Assembly (NCBI GenBank): GCA_018806985.1
Contig: JADANN010000439.1
Coordinates: 503,501-567,500, forward strand
DNA from: Angiostrongylus vasorum
Lineage: Eukaryota; Nematoda; Chromadorea; Rhabditida; Metastrongylidae
Direction of reading: 5' to 3'
Length of the DNA: 64,000 nt
The notes below the pieces were generated by a model. The model ran no database searches and was not told the DNA's origin. It was given only the letters and a program-made list of their open reading frames with translations. The position numbers and the translations under genes were made by a program. Positions 45,395 to 57,800 of this stretch are shown piece after piece. Every line of letters starts with the position of its first letter. Within the stretch, counting starts at the first letter, position 1.

Positions 45395-48300
45395 CTATGT
45401 GATCCACATCGTGGTGAAGACCTGGATACGCCCTTGCAAGGTAACGTCAGGACTCCAGAGAAGACCAAGTTGCACGACCAGCAATAGGCCAGCCTCAGTA
45501 CTCTGCACACTGGGTGCTCTCGTCTGTGAGGTCAGGCGGTGAGACGACCGGTGAGAGGCCAGAAAATCTCGGGTTAGGCAAGACGTCATTGGAACCGGAT
45601 TTGACGAAGACACGCACGACACGCCATGGAGATTGTTTCTTAGTATGCACGTATAATTCCAGAACACTCTCCACAGACGTCGATCTTTACACCCTCCTTG
45701 TAGCCGCAGATCGCATTAAATTTCATGTGATGACATTACAAGAAACGAAAACCAAGAAGACCGACATACGCCAGCTAAACAACGGGACCCTTTGTGATCC
45801 GTGAAGAAAAGGTCCCGTCACGAAATGTCGGCGGCATAGGCTTTGTAGTCCACCTTGTCCATCTCGTCAACTCATACGAGATCCTTTCCCCTCGCATAGC
45901 CGTCCTCCGTCTTCAACTGTCGCATCATAAGAGGATCACTACCATCAACTGCTACTCACCGACCGACGCAGCTGATAAGAACGAATTAAGTGCGTTGTAC
46001 TATCAGTTGGAGGAAGGCATCCGCAATGATAAAGCATATGATAAATTTGTTGTCGGAGACTTAAACGCTAGAATAGGAAAGTCAATGAGAGCGAATACAG
46101 GATCGGAAATCTTGGATTAGGAGAAAGAAATGAGAATGGGAACCGTCTTGCAGGACTCCTGTCAGCAGCACGTCTTTTCCATGGAAAACTCGTTTTTCCA
46201 GAAGAAAGAAAGCCGCCGCTGGACATGAAAGTCTCCCAACGGCATGACTCATGCGGAGATCGACCATATTCTGACAAACAGAAGACGGTGCCTGCTTGAC
46301 ACATCGGTAGTCCCGTCGTTCTGTACTGGTTCCCGTCACCGCCTTCTTCGCGTGAAGATTCGATTCAGCCACAAGCTGGAAAAGAACTCTTTTCATCGAC
46401 CACGAGGAAAAGTCTAGCTGTATAAGACGAGAACATTCTGAACGAAGTCCTATCCGAACGTGATTGGCAGATTAAAGAAGATCCGACCGAAGACTACAAG
46501 CTGCTTGTCGAAGGACTGAAAAGTTGTGCCGAATTTGCCTCAGTTTCTCAAGCAAAAAGATCGGATCGCATCTCCGTCACTGCTAAGGAGTTGCTCGAAA
46601 AGAGAAGGAAACTGAAGCTTGGTCCTACTGCAACACGTTTGTCATGGCTAGTAATAAATGCCAGCTGCACAATAGCTTTGCAGGAAGATCTGCAACGGTA
46701 CAAGCAGAAGGAACTATTGGAAGCAGCAGAGAAAATTGTGATTATAATGTTCCGCTGTCAGCCCTGATGAAAGAAGATGGGATCGTCAAAACTTTCCGCT
46801 ATGATATGAAATTAACTTCTACACCAAGCTTTTCCGTTCCACAATTCCCGTGCCGGATCCTAATATCCCCGCTGGAGAAAAAACCACCTGGAATTCTTCC
46901 GTCGGAGGTTCGAGTTGCGATAGAAATCATGAAAAAGAGACACAGCTCCAGAACCCGGTAGTATTACCGTCGAATTCCTTAGAGCCGGAAGCCACAATTT
47001 ACGTGTACTTCTCGCAAATCATATGACAGCCTACCTTCAAAACGAAAAAAATCCCAGACCAGTGGAGGACGTGGCGCACGGTCATCCTACCTAAGAAAGG
47101 CAGACCGAAGGAATCTTCGTAACTATCGTCCCATATGCTTGTTGAGTGTACTCTACAAGCTTTTCAGGAAGATTATCCTCTTGCGCATAGCAACCAGTCG
47201 AACAATCAGGATTTCGAAAAGGATTTTTGCTGCATGGACCACATCAAAACCGTGTCCAGGGTCACTGAATTTTGTCGGGAATGCCACTTGACTCTAGTCC
47301 TAACTTTTTTCGACTATGAAAAAGCGTTTGACAGTGTCGAAACGAATGCAATCCTATCAGCGCTCGTCGACCAAGGAGTGGACCCATCCTACATAAGAAC
47401 TCTGTGCGACTGTTATCGGAACTGCACCACGAAAATACAGCTTTTCCATCGACCTCTTACTATACCTATAGGAAAATGGGTTTGACAGGGCGACGCAATA
47501 TCGCCAAAGCTGTTCAGTGCCGCACTGCAGTGGATAATGAAGTCACTCGATTGCGATGAGAAAGGCATACGTATTGATGGAAAATTCCTATCAAACCTTC
47601 GTTTTCCCGACGACATTGTCATCTTCTCAAGAATTACTAGCGAAGCAGAGATGATGATCAACGAGCTCAACGAAGCGGGGGAAAAAGATCGGGCTTCGCA
47701 TAAATCGAAAGAAGACCCAATTCATGAAGAATCCATGGTGCGAAGCGAAAAAAATTGAATTGGATGGCTCTCTCATTGCAGAGACCACCTCGTACGTGTA
47801 CCTTGGGCGATCAGTGAACATGGAAAACAAGATGACGAAGGAACTAGATAGAAGAAGGAGAGCAGCTTGGGCCACATTCGGGCCTCTCAAAGAAGCCACC
47901 GACTAACTGAAGGATGCGCTTATCTCTTCGATCCTACGCTCCTCCCAGCGCTCTATGCTGCGGAGACGTGGGTTGATACTTCAACCACATGAAGAATGCT
48001 TCGCACTACTCACAGAGCGCTTGAGCGATGTCTTCTGAGATATAACCGGTACTGTCATTATCTAGACGGAATGTAAAGCTCTTATCTTTGAAATCTGTCA
48101 GATCTTCGAGATTTAGGAGATTATACATCGATAGCGAAACATAGATGTGCCGGTCACATAATGAGAAGAACGGACGACAGATGGACGAAAAGAACAGAGT
48201 AGAGTAGACCCCAAGAGAATGCAAACGTCCCCCAGGACGACCACCTACACGTTGGGTGGACGTGTTCGTAAACAAAGTTAGTCAGCTGTACCCGCAGCTG

Positions 48301-48470
48301 CAGTTGTTTTACAGATATAGGTACGAGACTCGCAAGCGCTACCATGCTCGAATAAGACTACCACCATGGACTACGACTGCGAGAGAAAGGGAACGAATGG
48401 CATATGTGCTGGGGTCCGCACAGCTCGTGAAGACGGACCGTCCAAGATCCAAGTAAGTATAAGATGCCTG
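45395..48470 (+). mobile_element. RTE-like LINE, nearly full length, inactive
   Basis: It is about 3.1 kb, close to the usual RTE size. From about 45590 an apurinic-type endonuclease reads MTLQETKTKK, then a shift at 45795, then [12 protein letters not shown] and [13 protein letters not shown]. Reverse transcriptase motifs follow: LTFFDYEKAFDSVE (motif A) at 47300, stop then QGDAISPKLFSAALQW (motif B) at 47490, and FPDDIVIFSR at 47610, where Ala of the FADD box is Pro. The end region includes RSVNMENKMTKELDRRRRAA and PPTRWVDVFV-like coding, then a 3' UTR ending near CCGTCCAAGATCCAAGTAAG. Multiple shifts and stops preclude activity. The ends resemble the short RTE-derived elements in this window. 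Confidence 0.85.
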
Positions 48471-48779
48471 CACTGAGTTTTTTCGCAATTTCATGAAATA
48501 TTGGATCCATTTGGAAGTCAGGTGAATACACTGTGATGAGGACAATGTGCAACAGATGGGCAAGAGGAATGAACTCGTGTAAACGGGAGTTTAGATTTTC
48601 AACAAGTATTTAGGCAGTTTCATCTTCACGTCTAATGAACTTTCCTTCCAATACAGAGAGCAAGCGTATTTAGACAGATGACCAAGTGAATCTGACCAAT
48701 GAAGGTGAATCGATTTGTAACCCACGTCAGCGAGCAGCAGTTTGGCCTACTTAGGTTATTGGATAAGGAGATGATCACA

Positions 48780-50540
48780 AATGTCACTAACTATTCTTCA
48801 AAACAACACAACCATCATGGAATCAAATCGTGAAGAAGCACAAGGGATGGAAAAGGGTGGAACTCGTGTGATTCGTGAAAATGGTCATGCAAGTACCCAC
48901 TTCAATGTTATGATGCCATGGAGCAACGTACCAACACATCACGAATTGGAGAGAAGCTATTTCCTACCCATCACAACATCCAAAACCATTAATTGTCGAT
49001 ATCTGCGTTATGTCCGCAGTGTCCCGTAGAGTTTTATCGGCTTCATCGCGCGAAACACTGGGTGGAATAAAAAACGAGTTCTATTTGTTGCTAGCATCTA
49101 GCCTCCTGGGATCTTTGAAGCTCAGGAGAAGTTTTCGTCATTTTCCAAAGAAATGGCATTCGTTTACCTTCTGCATCGGTATTAGCGATTGCTTATTAGC
49201 AGGAAATTGTTCTTCGAAACAAAGAGGTGCATAATACTGCGATAAACTGGGAACTAAGCCGTGATCTAAAATGTTCCTTAACCTTCTTACGAGCGTGCGC
49301 ATTGATTTCAATACGTACGGTACTATACGTTTCGGCCCATGCTTTTTAGTGCACGAGGTTGACCAAAATTGCTTCCCTTTCAATATTTTCACACAGATAA
49401 GTCGACTTGTAATCAAATAACACCTCTAGGACCCTTTGTAGTCAATCGATGGCTTTTCGAACACAAAATTTTATGCTTGGGCTGGTCCATGGATAGGTAT
49501 TCTCGGCTATACATCCAAAAAGCGGGCTCGGACAGCGGAATAAAATCTGTGTACACAACAGACATGAGACAGGCACAGCAATACAGTTCAAATATTATCA
49601 AAAAGCATGGAGAATAACATCATGGTCATCAGAATCAGAAACTGATAACATCATGGCTAGAATAGGGACGAAGTTTTTTGTCACACACATGAGGTGTCCA
49701 AGAACAAAGGAACATACATAGAAGAGGATGTCAGGTAAGTAGAAGCTAGAGAAACATGGGGGGAAAATGTGAGGGAAAAGAAGAACGTAACTATGATCTC
49801 AAGAAGCATGTGCGTCATGGCTCCTGGCACATGCTCAAGGATGGTACGTCTTCGTTTCAATGCGCATTTCGACTGCGCTCTAACGACGCGCTTACGATCC
49901 CTACATGCGAAAATGACCGTGGTCGTGAATGGGTTCAATGTAATCTTAGTCCGCTCCTAAGAATGTTGTTTACTGTTTAATGTTGAAATGATGCTGTATC
50001 GTGTTTATAATACTTGGAAGGGTCTAATATAGGAGTATCTTGAACACTTTGAGCTACTTCTTACTCACATGGTTGCTCTATGGCCTATCTTCACAAATCA
50101 AACTGCTGCACATTTTTAAATCTTCTGATTCAGTCATAGATTTCACCTACGGTGGTGATCAGTTTCGAGGACGGTATTATCTGGGTGTATCGCTCAGCGG
50201 ATGTTTCGAACTACGAGTGAAGCTTGATGTCGGCTACGCTCACGTTCACCAGTTATAGAAATGCTAGTTTGCTGGTCTTCGAAGACGCTTACGTTTCCAT
50301 CGAACCCATTCTCCTGCTACAATCAGAGGAGTTCTAATATAGGAATGCTCTCATCAATGAGCACTGGTAGGAAAGCGTCAGTTCGACACTGCAGATGTGA
50401 GCGCTCCTACGTAGTCAAAGAACAAAATCAGAGCTCTGCTTTGACCAATGTTGCATTATTCTGGCTGCGTTCTGGGTGGCTCCAGGATTCCTACAGAACT
50501 GTGCTCGATCTACTGCTTCAATGGCACTTTAGATCGTAAG
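48780..50540 (-). pseudogene. Duplicated gene unit, copy B, distal part
   Basis: It is collinear with 540-1640 (shared runs such as ACACATCACGAATTG and GGTTGCTCTATG). It carries about 700 extra bases (49290-50015) not present in copy A. The copy A open frame is disrupted here by small indels. Confidence 0.5.
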
Positions 50541-50599
50541 AGACAGCGAGGAGCAGCTGTTGCAAGGAGCATGTGAAGCACACACCAAAGGCAAATAGA

Positions 50600-51620
50600 T
50601 TTATGGTTGAAGAATTCTTTCGGACATCCTTCCAGAGAGGATGATTGTGCCCCAAGCCCAACGGTGAGGTTCTGGAAGACTTTTCTTTTCTTCTTAAGGC
50701 TTTGTTGTACTACAGTTTATGGGATAACCAGGTCTAATGTAATAAAGGTTATCCAGTTTTGGAGCTATGCCTCTTTCATTATTACTTGCAAATCCTTCAG
50801 AGAACGAATAAATGGTTGCTCTTCTTATGCGATATTTTTGGTGTCAAACCGGATTTCGAAATGAAAAGCAGTTTTAGCTCCTTTTCTTACGTTCTTTGCT
50901 CTCTTCTCCCATTTCTGCTTTTGAAATTGAAGGGTTGCCAGAAACGAACTTTTATCGTTGGCATTTATCGCCACCTGCTGTGTTAGGTCCTTTAAGTCGA
51001 TCTTAACTTCACTTTTTCTCCTCTTCTGTAGGAATTCTTTGGTGGTGGTCGGAAAACTATGCGAAACCTCATCATAAAGGAATTGTAGCATGGCAGATTT
51101 ATCACGGCTTTGAAGCGTACCCAGGAACCCTTCCTTGGTTTTTTAAAATCCGTCTTCACCTTTGATAGAAGCAACTCTTTTGAGCGTAAACTAAATCAAA
51201 TCCTTCCACAACGAAAGCGGCGAATGGGTTCGGGACAGAAAGAATATTTCATTATGGTGTCATGTCCATAAAAATGTAAGCGTCGCTGCATTGGATCCAC
51301 TAGCAGAAATCACCCATATCCAGCCGCAAATTTTCCCTCGCTTTTTGGATAGCCACTGACAACCGTTACAAGATTGAGATTCTGAGTTGGAAAGTCCCAT
51401 GAAGATATTACCAGGCCAAATCAACTAATTCAATGATTCGCAGTGATAGAAGGGCATAGAGTAAAGCGCTCTACGTTAATTAATCCCCTAGGGCAGCGCT
51501 AGGGCATTCGACTACATTCGTATCCTTTTGGAGGTGATCCAATAGGTGCTTGGAATTTAATGGCTTACAAATCAGAGCTTCTGTCCTCTCATACAAGCAT
51601 GACTGCATATACTACTCATA
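50600..51620 (-). CDS. Duplicated gene unit, copy B, proximal part (unknown protein)
   Basis: A minus-strand frame from about 51120 to 50880 encodes TLQSRDKSAMLQFLYDEVSH, KEFLQKRRKSEVKIDLKDL and VAINANDKSSFLATLQFQKQ, ending WEKRAKN before a GTAAGA donor. The matching segment of copy A shares the INANDK block but has stops, so this exon is under weaker decay or still functional. It is lysine-rich and possibly helical. I know of no family to assign it to. An upstream block LSLWKDLIYSTLK at about 51215-51180 is also conserved. Confidence 0.4.
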
Positions 51621-51669
51621 CAATGTACACTAATTCCATCAGTCTGCAGGATAAACTTTCAGTGTTTTG

Positions 51670-52030
51670 CAGAAATTCCCAAGCCTAAAGATGAACAGTA
51701 GGGACGATTGCCTTACAATCATTCGTGACCTGCGCCATACCTTATGCTGACTTTTTTGACATGAGCCAGGCACACTCACTCATGTAACACTTCTGCAGCT
51801 GGTCTCAAATAAATAACCATAGCACTTAAAAAGATGAAAATGGTGATTGTTTAAAAGACGCTATCTATTATTCGAATGGATATTGATGTATTCAGTTTTG
51901 TCTGCTGAGGTTAGAAAAGTGTCTAATTGAGTAGACTTCTTGTCTTGTCAATTTAACGTTTCCACGATTCCAGATAGTCGAAACCGCCGAAACGTCCAGC
52001 CAATATTCTAGTGAGCGAACTTTGTTGTTA
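51670..52030 (+). mobile_element. PLE 3' fragment
   Basis: It encodes PKMNSRDDCLTIIRDLRHT, the tail of the PLE nuclease ORF. A hammerhead-like remnant (CCGCCGAAACGTCCAGCC) follows at about 51985, without a recognisable CTGANGA box. Confidence 0.7.
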
Positions 52031-52389
52031 AAAACCTCGCATTTGCTCAAGAAGAAAGCAGCAAACTATTTGGTCAATAGCAAGGTCAGTAGAAAACCCG
52101 TCTTGGGAATTGCTTCGTAACAAAGCTTGAAAGAGATCTATGTGTTAGTAGTCGGGAGCTGTTAGTATTTATTGGCTAAACTAGATGGGATGCAAAACTT
52201 CATAGACTAGTTTCTTTCCACATAGAAATATGCATACAAGACATTTAGCCAACCACTGGAGGACGCGTTGCCAAATAGTGCTGCATAAAGGGGCACTGTA
52301 CAGTGAGAATATTTTAAAAATCGGTTTTCATCCAACGTTTTTAAAGGAAATTAATGACTTTCTTCATAACTGAGCTGATATCAGCTCGG

Positions 52390-52445
52390 TAAAATAACTT
52401 TTTTTTCGGCTACGTCTCGGCGCTTTCGTCTTCTTCAGGCTTGCG
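52390..52445 (-). ncRNA. Hammerhead-like motif, second PLE subtype, degenerate
   Basis: Minus strand: GCCTGAAGA, an extra A, GACGAAAGCGCC stem, GAGACGTAGCC. GAGA replaces GAAA and the stem has one mismatch. Confidence 0.35.
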
Positions 52446-52864
52446 TTGAGTCGAGTCGGTGGTGTCAAGCTGGTCTTTGTTGCGGTGTGAAAGGTAATTT
52501 GTTGCGAAAAAACTCCTCAGTTGCCCATAGATAGCCCTCCAAGTAAAACATTCTAACCAAATCAAAGATCTTGCCGTGTCGCCAAGGTCATTTGCGGTCG
52601 GCGTTGTAGTTGTGTAACACTCTCATCGGCGTTGCTGACCATTCCATCAACCATCGTTTTCTCGGAAGGGTAGATGAAAAAAAGTTTCACTAAAATTCAA
52701 GCAACTCAACTCTATTTCGAGCAGTTTGGACGTGATTGTTGATAACCAATGCTACAATGTCATCGTCTTCCACCAGTAAGTCAAAATATGCCTGCCCATC
52801 GCATCACCAGCCACAGAAGTCATAGAAGCACATAGAGTCTATGCGTATTCTTGTATCCAGACGA

Positions 52865-52865
<1 letters not shown>

Positions 52866-52914
<49 letters not shown>

Positions 52915-52930
52915 GTATACATATATACGT
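52866..52930. repeat. (TA)n microsatellite
   Basis: About 45 bp of pure TA followed by mixed TACATA/TATACG sequence. Frames through it are artefacts. Confidence 0.95.
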
Positions 52931-53007
52931 ACATGTATATGTGCACTTTTATATCTATATATATGTCTCGCATTTTGTATATAAGTATGCTTGCGTGTGT
53001 CATAGGA

Positions 53008-53280
53008 CGTGTTTAGCGCAGCGGATTGAGATGCCATACACATGGCTCGATCAGCATTCCCGAGCCTACTAAGCCTTGTGTCATTCCGGATAGGCAGTTT
53101 GTTACCAGAGTTGTCTGGAAGGATAGCAGCATTGACTCGTTACATCTATAAGGCACCGTAGATCATTGCATAGGCAAGATGCTCATTCAATCATCTCTAA
53201 CGATGGTTGATGAAGCTGAGAGCACCGCGCTTTCCTTAGAGATTTATCAAGGCTGGATGCTTTATCTTTCATCACTCATG
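53008..53280 (+). mobile_element. SINE family 1, diverged
   Basis: GTGTTTAGCGCAGCGGATTG and TGGCTCGATCAGCATTCCC make a degraded tRNA-like head. The body keeps TTGTCTGGAAGGATAGCAGC and the GCTTTATCTTTCATC tail. Confidence 0.75.
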
Positions 53281-53484
53281 CGTGGCTAAATGGTAACAAA
53301 TGAGTTGTGGGGAACCCTGCTGCTATGCATATTTAACGCATCAAACCTTGTTGTGGAGCTGTCTATATGTTGGCGGCTACTTTGTGTTCTCTACGTTTGC
53401 ACCGCATAGGGCTTATTTATTCAGCTAACCTTTGTGTTCTATCAAATAAAAAAGCCCACCAAAATATTTCGCTTAAAAATTGGA

Positions 53485-53575
53485 ATTAAACAAATCGCTT
53501 TGTTTCATTCCACTAGAAATCAAATATTTCATTGCTTGTGTAAACAACTACCAGTAAAATCTGCATAAAAACGAG
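53485..53575 (+). promoter_or_regulatory. Promoter block of prodomain-only astacin
   Basis: CGCTTTGTTTCATTCC is followed by TGTAAACAA from 53539 and GCATAAAA at 53563-53570, the same 24-bp spacing as in the other two astacin loci. Unlike those, 476 bp separate the TATA-like box from the ATG. Confidence 0.6.
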
Positions 53576-54038
53576 GCGAACGTCCGATCGATGCTCAGTT
53601 TCCACCATACCTCGCCAAATTTCTCTTTCGTTTCGCCTTAAATTTCTCTCTATAAAGCCCCCCTTCTCGTTTTCACACAGTGCTCTTCTTACCTAATCAT
53701 GGAAGATATTCATGAGTGCCAAACTGAGGTGTAAACAAGGAGTTGATCCCTAAAGAGTTACCGAAGCTGAAAACTAGTTCGAAATTTTCCGAAGATTGAG
53801 ACTGCATTACTGAGTAGATGAGTGAGATCTTCTTGGATGAGTACATCGCCGAAAAGAGTAGAAATACAGTGCATCGTATCATAAGTGTGATGCTCTTCGT
53901 ACCCTTCGAGCGAGTGAAAGTCTCGTGTCATGTCTGAAGCGCGATGTGAACTAACCCACTTTACTTGCGCATGAACGAATTACTCAACTTCTAATAGGAG
54001 TGAAGAGGAAATAGTTGACATTTTACATTTCTTTCAGA

Positions 54039-54572
54039 ATGATGGTTTTCGTATTGACATGTCTTGCTAGCTTCGTTGGCGCAACAATACTCAACAACCA
54101 AGCGCCAAGAATTAAGCGATCCTCAAGTGAAGGAAGCTTCGAAGAAAAACTGAAAGAAGGAAATGAGTTGCTCAAAAACGTAAGGCTATCCAATCAGAAA
54201 TAAACAGAACATGTATGACTCTGTCAGCTGTTGTCGTTGTCCCCCATCATGCACTTCTTACAGGAACCAAATGCGAATGATACAATGGAACTTCTCAGGA
54301 ATTTGCACAACATGCAGGAAGAAATCAAAGATGAACTCACTTCATCTGAAGAGCCGAGTCCCGAAGTGTTGAAAGCAATGGAGGATTACGCAAAAACGGT
54401 ACAGAATCACGGAGGTGGTTCAATCCCAGAAATCAATGGACGCAATAAGGTCGGCTCGGCGCTATTCCAAGGGGACATGATTCTCACTAAAGAACAAGCT
54501 GAGGAGATCTTAGAAGACGTGAAAGAGGATGTAGCCAATCATAAAAAACAAAGAACACACTCGCCTGAGTGA
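54039..54572 (+). CDS. Astacin paralogue encoding only signal peptide and prodomain
   Basis: Two exons, 54039-54179 and 54264-54572, join in phase 0 and encode 149 residues. The signal peptide is MMVFVLTCLASFVGA. The mature part aligns with the prodomains of the flanking astacins: [15 protein letters not shown], then LKAMEDYAK, then SALFQGDMILTKEQAEEIL. The frame ends at KKQRTHSPE-stop, around where the others have their furin site, so there is no catalytic domain. Nothing resembling one follows before an AATAAA at 54689. The FQGD zinc-binding Asp is intact and no frameshift is present, unlike the neighbours. The two introns that split this region in both paralogues are precisely absent. The ATG follows TTTCTTTCAG|A, a possible trans-splice acceptor. 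It could be a secreted inhibitor or a truncated relic. Confidence 0.78.
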
Positions 54573-54688
54573 TTATTGTTATTAATGTTAATGAACTCGT
54601 TGTTGTCACTGATGCATGATATATTTCTCACTTCCTCGTCACCAATACTTACACGAGTAAAAATTCTTACTTTTCATCTTAGTAGATT

Positions 54689-54694
54689 AATAAA
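54689..54694 (+). terminator. Poly(A) signal of prodomain-only astacin
   Basis: AATAAA lies 117 bases after the stop, before the next SINE. Confidence 0.6.
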
Positions 54695-54844
54695 ACGCAA
54701 GCGCACTGAGAAGATTTAAGAGAATATCTCCTCGATATCTTCAAACTGTAGGAAGTCACAGGAAAGCTGACCGACTCTATAACTCTTGACTTATCCCTAA
54801 TTTAGCTATATCTTCTCTACCTCCTTGTCAAAAATTCCGTTCGA

Positions 54845-55075
54845 TCCGTGGAATCGATTCCCCCGCCCATAGCCCACCAAACCTTCCATCCCTCCGCGTT
54901 CGGCAAATTGGTACCATACTCGTCTGGGAGGATAGCAGCACTGGCTCGATACATCGGTAGGCCACCGCGAGTCATTGTAAAGGCCAGATATGCATTCAAT
55001 CACCTTCAAACGATGCTTAATGAAGTCAGATGCATAGCACATCCCTCAAGGATTGCTTTATCCTTTCTTTACTTG
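54845..55075 (+). mobile_element. SINE family 1, head-truncated
   Basis: It starts at CCGTGGAATCGATTCCCC (box B region) and continues with the standard body to AAGGATTGCTTTATCC. It lies 150 bp after the poly(A) signal of the prodomain-only astacin. Confidence 0.85.
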
Positions 55076-55079
55076 TTTA

Positions 55080-55455
55080 AAAATTATCCGCCCATTTATC
55101 TATCTGTTTAAAACAATTCTCTCTCGCGAATACACTAAGTGATTGTTAAGAGAGGAAACTGACGTTGTCATTATAAAAAAAAACGTAGAAAAAAAGGAAA
55201 CAGGAACAACCGGAATTATTTTTATGCCAAGTGTTGTAAGAAAAAAAACGAACACAAATAGACTGTGTCATACCAAACTTCACTGAAGAGTAACTTGGGC
55301 CTAAAATCTCGTACGTGCCCATAGTCAGTCAGTGGAAAGGCAAGGAAATCCAGCAATGCAAAAAAAAATTTACAAAGAACACGAACTATTAAGGTAGAAA
55401 TGGAGGCCGCCATTAGTGCAGTGGTTTGAGGTGCTCTGAAATGTGTACATCGTAT
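55080..55455. other. No recognisable feature
   Basis: A-rich unique sequence. Around 55410-55440 a faint tRNA-like head (GCCATTAGTGCAGTGGTTTG) may be SINE debris. Confidence 0.35.
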
Positions 55456-55459
55456 TTTT

Positions 55460-55765
55460 TTATCTGCCGGTGTCATCAGCAATCACTGGTCAACGGAATT
55501 GATGTGGGGAGCAAAATCGGCAATGAACCCAATTAAGCTGATGCTGTAGTCGAAATCACAATGTCGAATTTTTTATTTACTGCCTACCACAATTTTTCAC
55601 GGCAAGGTAATATGTGAAATACAACCACAATGATGCTGAGATATTTTCAAAACTCCAGACAGCAGGTGACGGCGGTGGGCATCGAACACGCCATTGCTTT
55701 TTCCAGGGTCTACCACGTTCACCAGCACACCACATGGTTCGGTCCACATCCTTCGCCTTTCGCTC
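55460..55765 (-). mobile_element. SINE family 2, long copy, minus
   Basis: On the minus strand the order is the head region, TTTTGAAAATATCTCAGCAT, a linker ending GGCAGTAAATAAAAAATTCG, then the distal tail with GCCGATTTTGCTCCCCACAT and CCAGTGATTGCTGATGACAC. This copy shows that the tail belongs after the head, giving a unit of about 300 bp or more. Confidence 0.75.
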
Positions 55766-55964
55766 CCGTGTCTTTTGTTTTCCTGCTTACAGATTTTTTA
55801 AAATATAGTGCCAGATGCTGAATTTTCAATCAGCACAACACCTTATGGGAAGACGCCCAGCCTTATCAGCTAACGCTTTCCTGATTAACAATATCACGTG
55901 CTGTGTCACGTGTAAGTGTTTTTGGGATACTTGTGTATCTATTTAATGTTTAACTAGCTGAGAA

Positions 55965-56155
55965 AAAAGACAAAACAGAAGGAACCGCATGGTGTGTTGG
56001 TGAACGAGTTGGCCTCCGGAAAAGGGTCTTAGCGTGTTCGATCCACACCGCAGACACGTGTGGTCCAGAATTTTGCAAATAGCTCAGCACTATTGTGGTT
56101 GTATTTCACATAATACCTTGCCTCTAAAAATTGTTGTAGGCAGTAAATAAAGAGA
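55965..56155 (+). mobile_element. SINE family 2, plus
   Basis: GGAACCGCATGGTGTGTTGG, TGTTCGATCCACACCGCAG and ATTTTGCAAATAGCTCAGCA, then GGCAGTAAATAAAGAG. It faces the copy at 55460-55765. Confidence 0.75.
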
Positions 56156-56159
56156 TAAT

Positions 56160-57655
56160 ATACGTACACCGTAAATGGTTCGACCAGGTGTCATGCACAA
56201 ATCAATTTCTTCGTCCATCCATTTTCAGCAAATCAGTACCACAACTTTCTGGAAGGATTAAAAAAAAAGGCGGAGTTTACAAATCGGCTGACCGCCGAAG
56301 GACCTTTTATAGGCTACATATGCATTTATTAACCTTTACAATGGCTGAATGAAGTCGGATACATATAACTTCTGGAAATGATTGATTGTTCAACGCCGAA
56401 TGCTTTATGGTTTTCCAAAAGTGGGAATGAACAGTTTCCACAGATCTGAACAAATGTAGTTTTTTATTAATTGTTTGGTGCTTTCGAAATAGATTGCTGG
56501 CCTAATATAAGTCGATATGGGGCCTGAACAATCGATATCCAGAGTCGATATAGGCCTGAACAGTTGATGTCGATAGTCGATACGCAGCCTAACGTTGGTA
56601 TTGTACCAGTGAAAAACAAGAAGGATAGAATAAAAAAAACCACTTGTGAAAAAATTGATTACCCTGTCAAAATCTTACCAGAGCTTTAGTTTTGTCAACG
56701 ATGTATTGAAAAAGTCTCTAGTGAAATTTATAAATTTCCCTTTTCCACCAGTGCTCTGCAGCATCGGTGTGACAGAGACTGTTCCTGGACGTCAGTTAAA
56801 CCACAATATACAGTGTGAGATGAAGGCCTCACCAACTCTTCTAATAAATTCGTTGTGCCACTCTGTTTAAGAAGGTAATAAATTGGATTCATGCACTATT
56901 CTGACAGAAACTTAAAGATCTATCTTCTTCCTATCCTCATTAACATGAAAACTTTTGTTAACAGTAGTGCACTGAAAATCCTTAAAAACTGTTCACAAGA
57001 TTAACGTGCTGCGAATGGTAGAGGAAAATGCCAATGTGAAAGGAATGTCTTGTAAATCGACTCCTCATATGGCGAACAACTGAGGATTCGTAAAATTACC
57101 AAATTTCAGCATAAGAACTGCAAAGTGATTCTTAGAGCATAAGCGCCTGCTTGTGGGCATAGAGTCGATTTTCCAGTGATTCCTTGAAGATGAGTTTTTC
57201 AGATGATCACTTCTTCACATATATTGAGCAGGTCTCGAGATGAATCCTTCCTATCCTAAAACCGATCCCTAGACATTCATGGTAAGGCGATCCTAGGTCT
57301 TAGAGATCAGGATACGCTTCCGAGATTGGCTTGACTCCAATTTTATCACTCTAGAGAGACGGTAAGCTCGGTGTGCATAGAGCTGGGTCGAATAAAAGTC
57401 TTGCGCTTATTAAACGGTAGTAACGCCATTAAAAAGACCTACACCTAATGAGTGTGGATAATTTTCAGAACTCCTGATTTAAAGAGGCTGGGTGTTTTTC
57501 GCTAAATTTGGTGTTCTTCCTCTCTACGAAACTCATTACAGCAAAAACCTATGTTTGACCTTAGGTTTCATTTGTGCTAATCCACTGTAGACCAATGGGA
57601 CTGTTCTTAACCAACGAATGATTGTTGCTTGCCGTCCATGTTGCACATGAAGTAA
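56160..57655. other. No assignable gene
   Basis: Unique sequence. Around 56510-56590 a short GATA-rich imperfect repeat (CGATATGGGGCCTGAACAAT-like units, about three) occurs. A 74-codon frame at 56646-56870 has no motif. Confidence 0.35.
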
Positions 57656-57800
57656 ATCGGCTTAACTCTTCCCAAGATCGACTTTCTATTAACCTGGGCA
57701 TTGGATTATAAATGTGTCGTTCTCTTTTTTCAGCAATCACGAGGTTGTTATTCAGTGCACATTTACTTCCCTACAAATATAACACATACAACACAACGGT

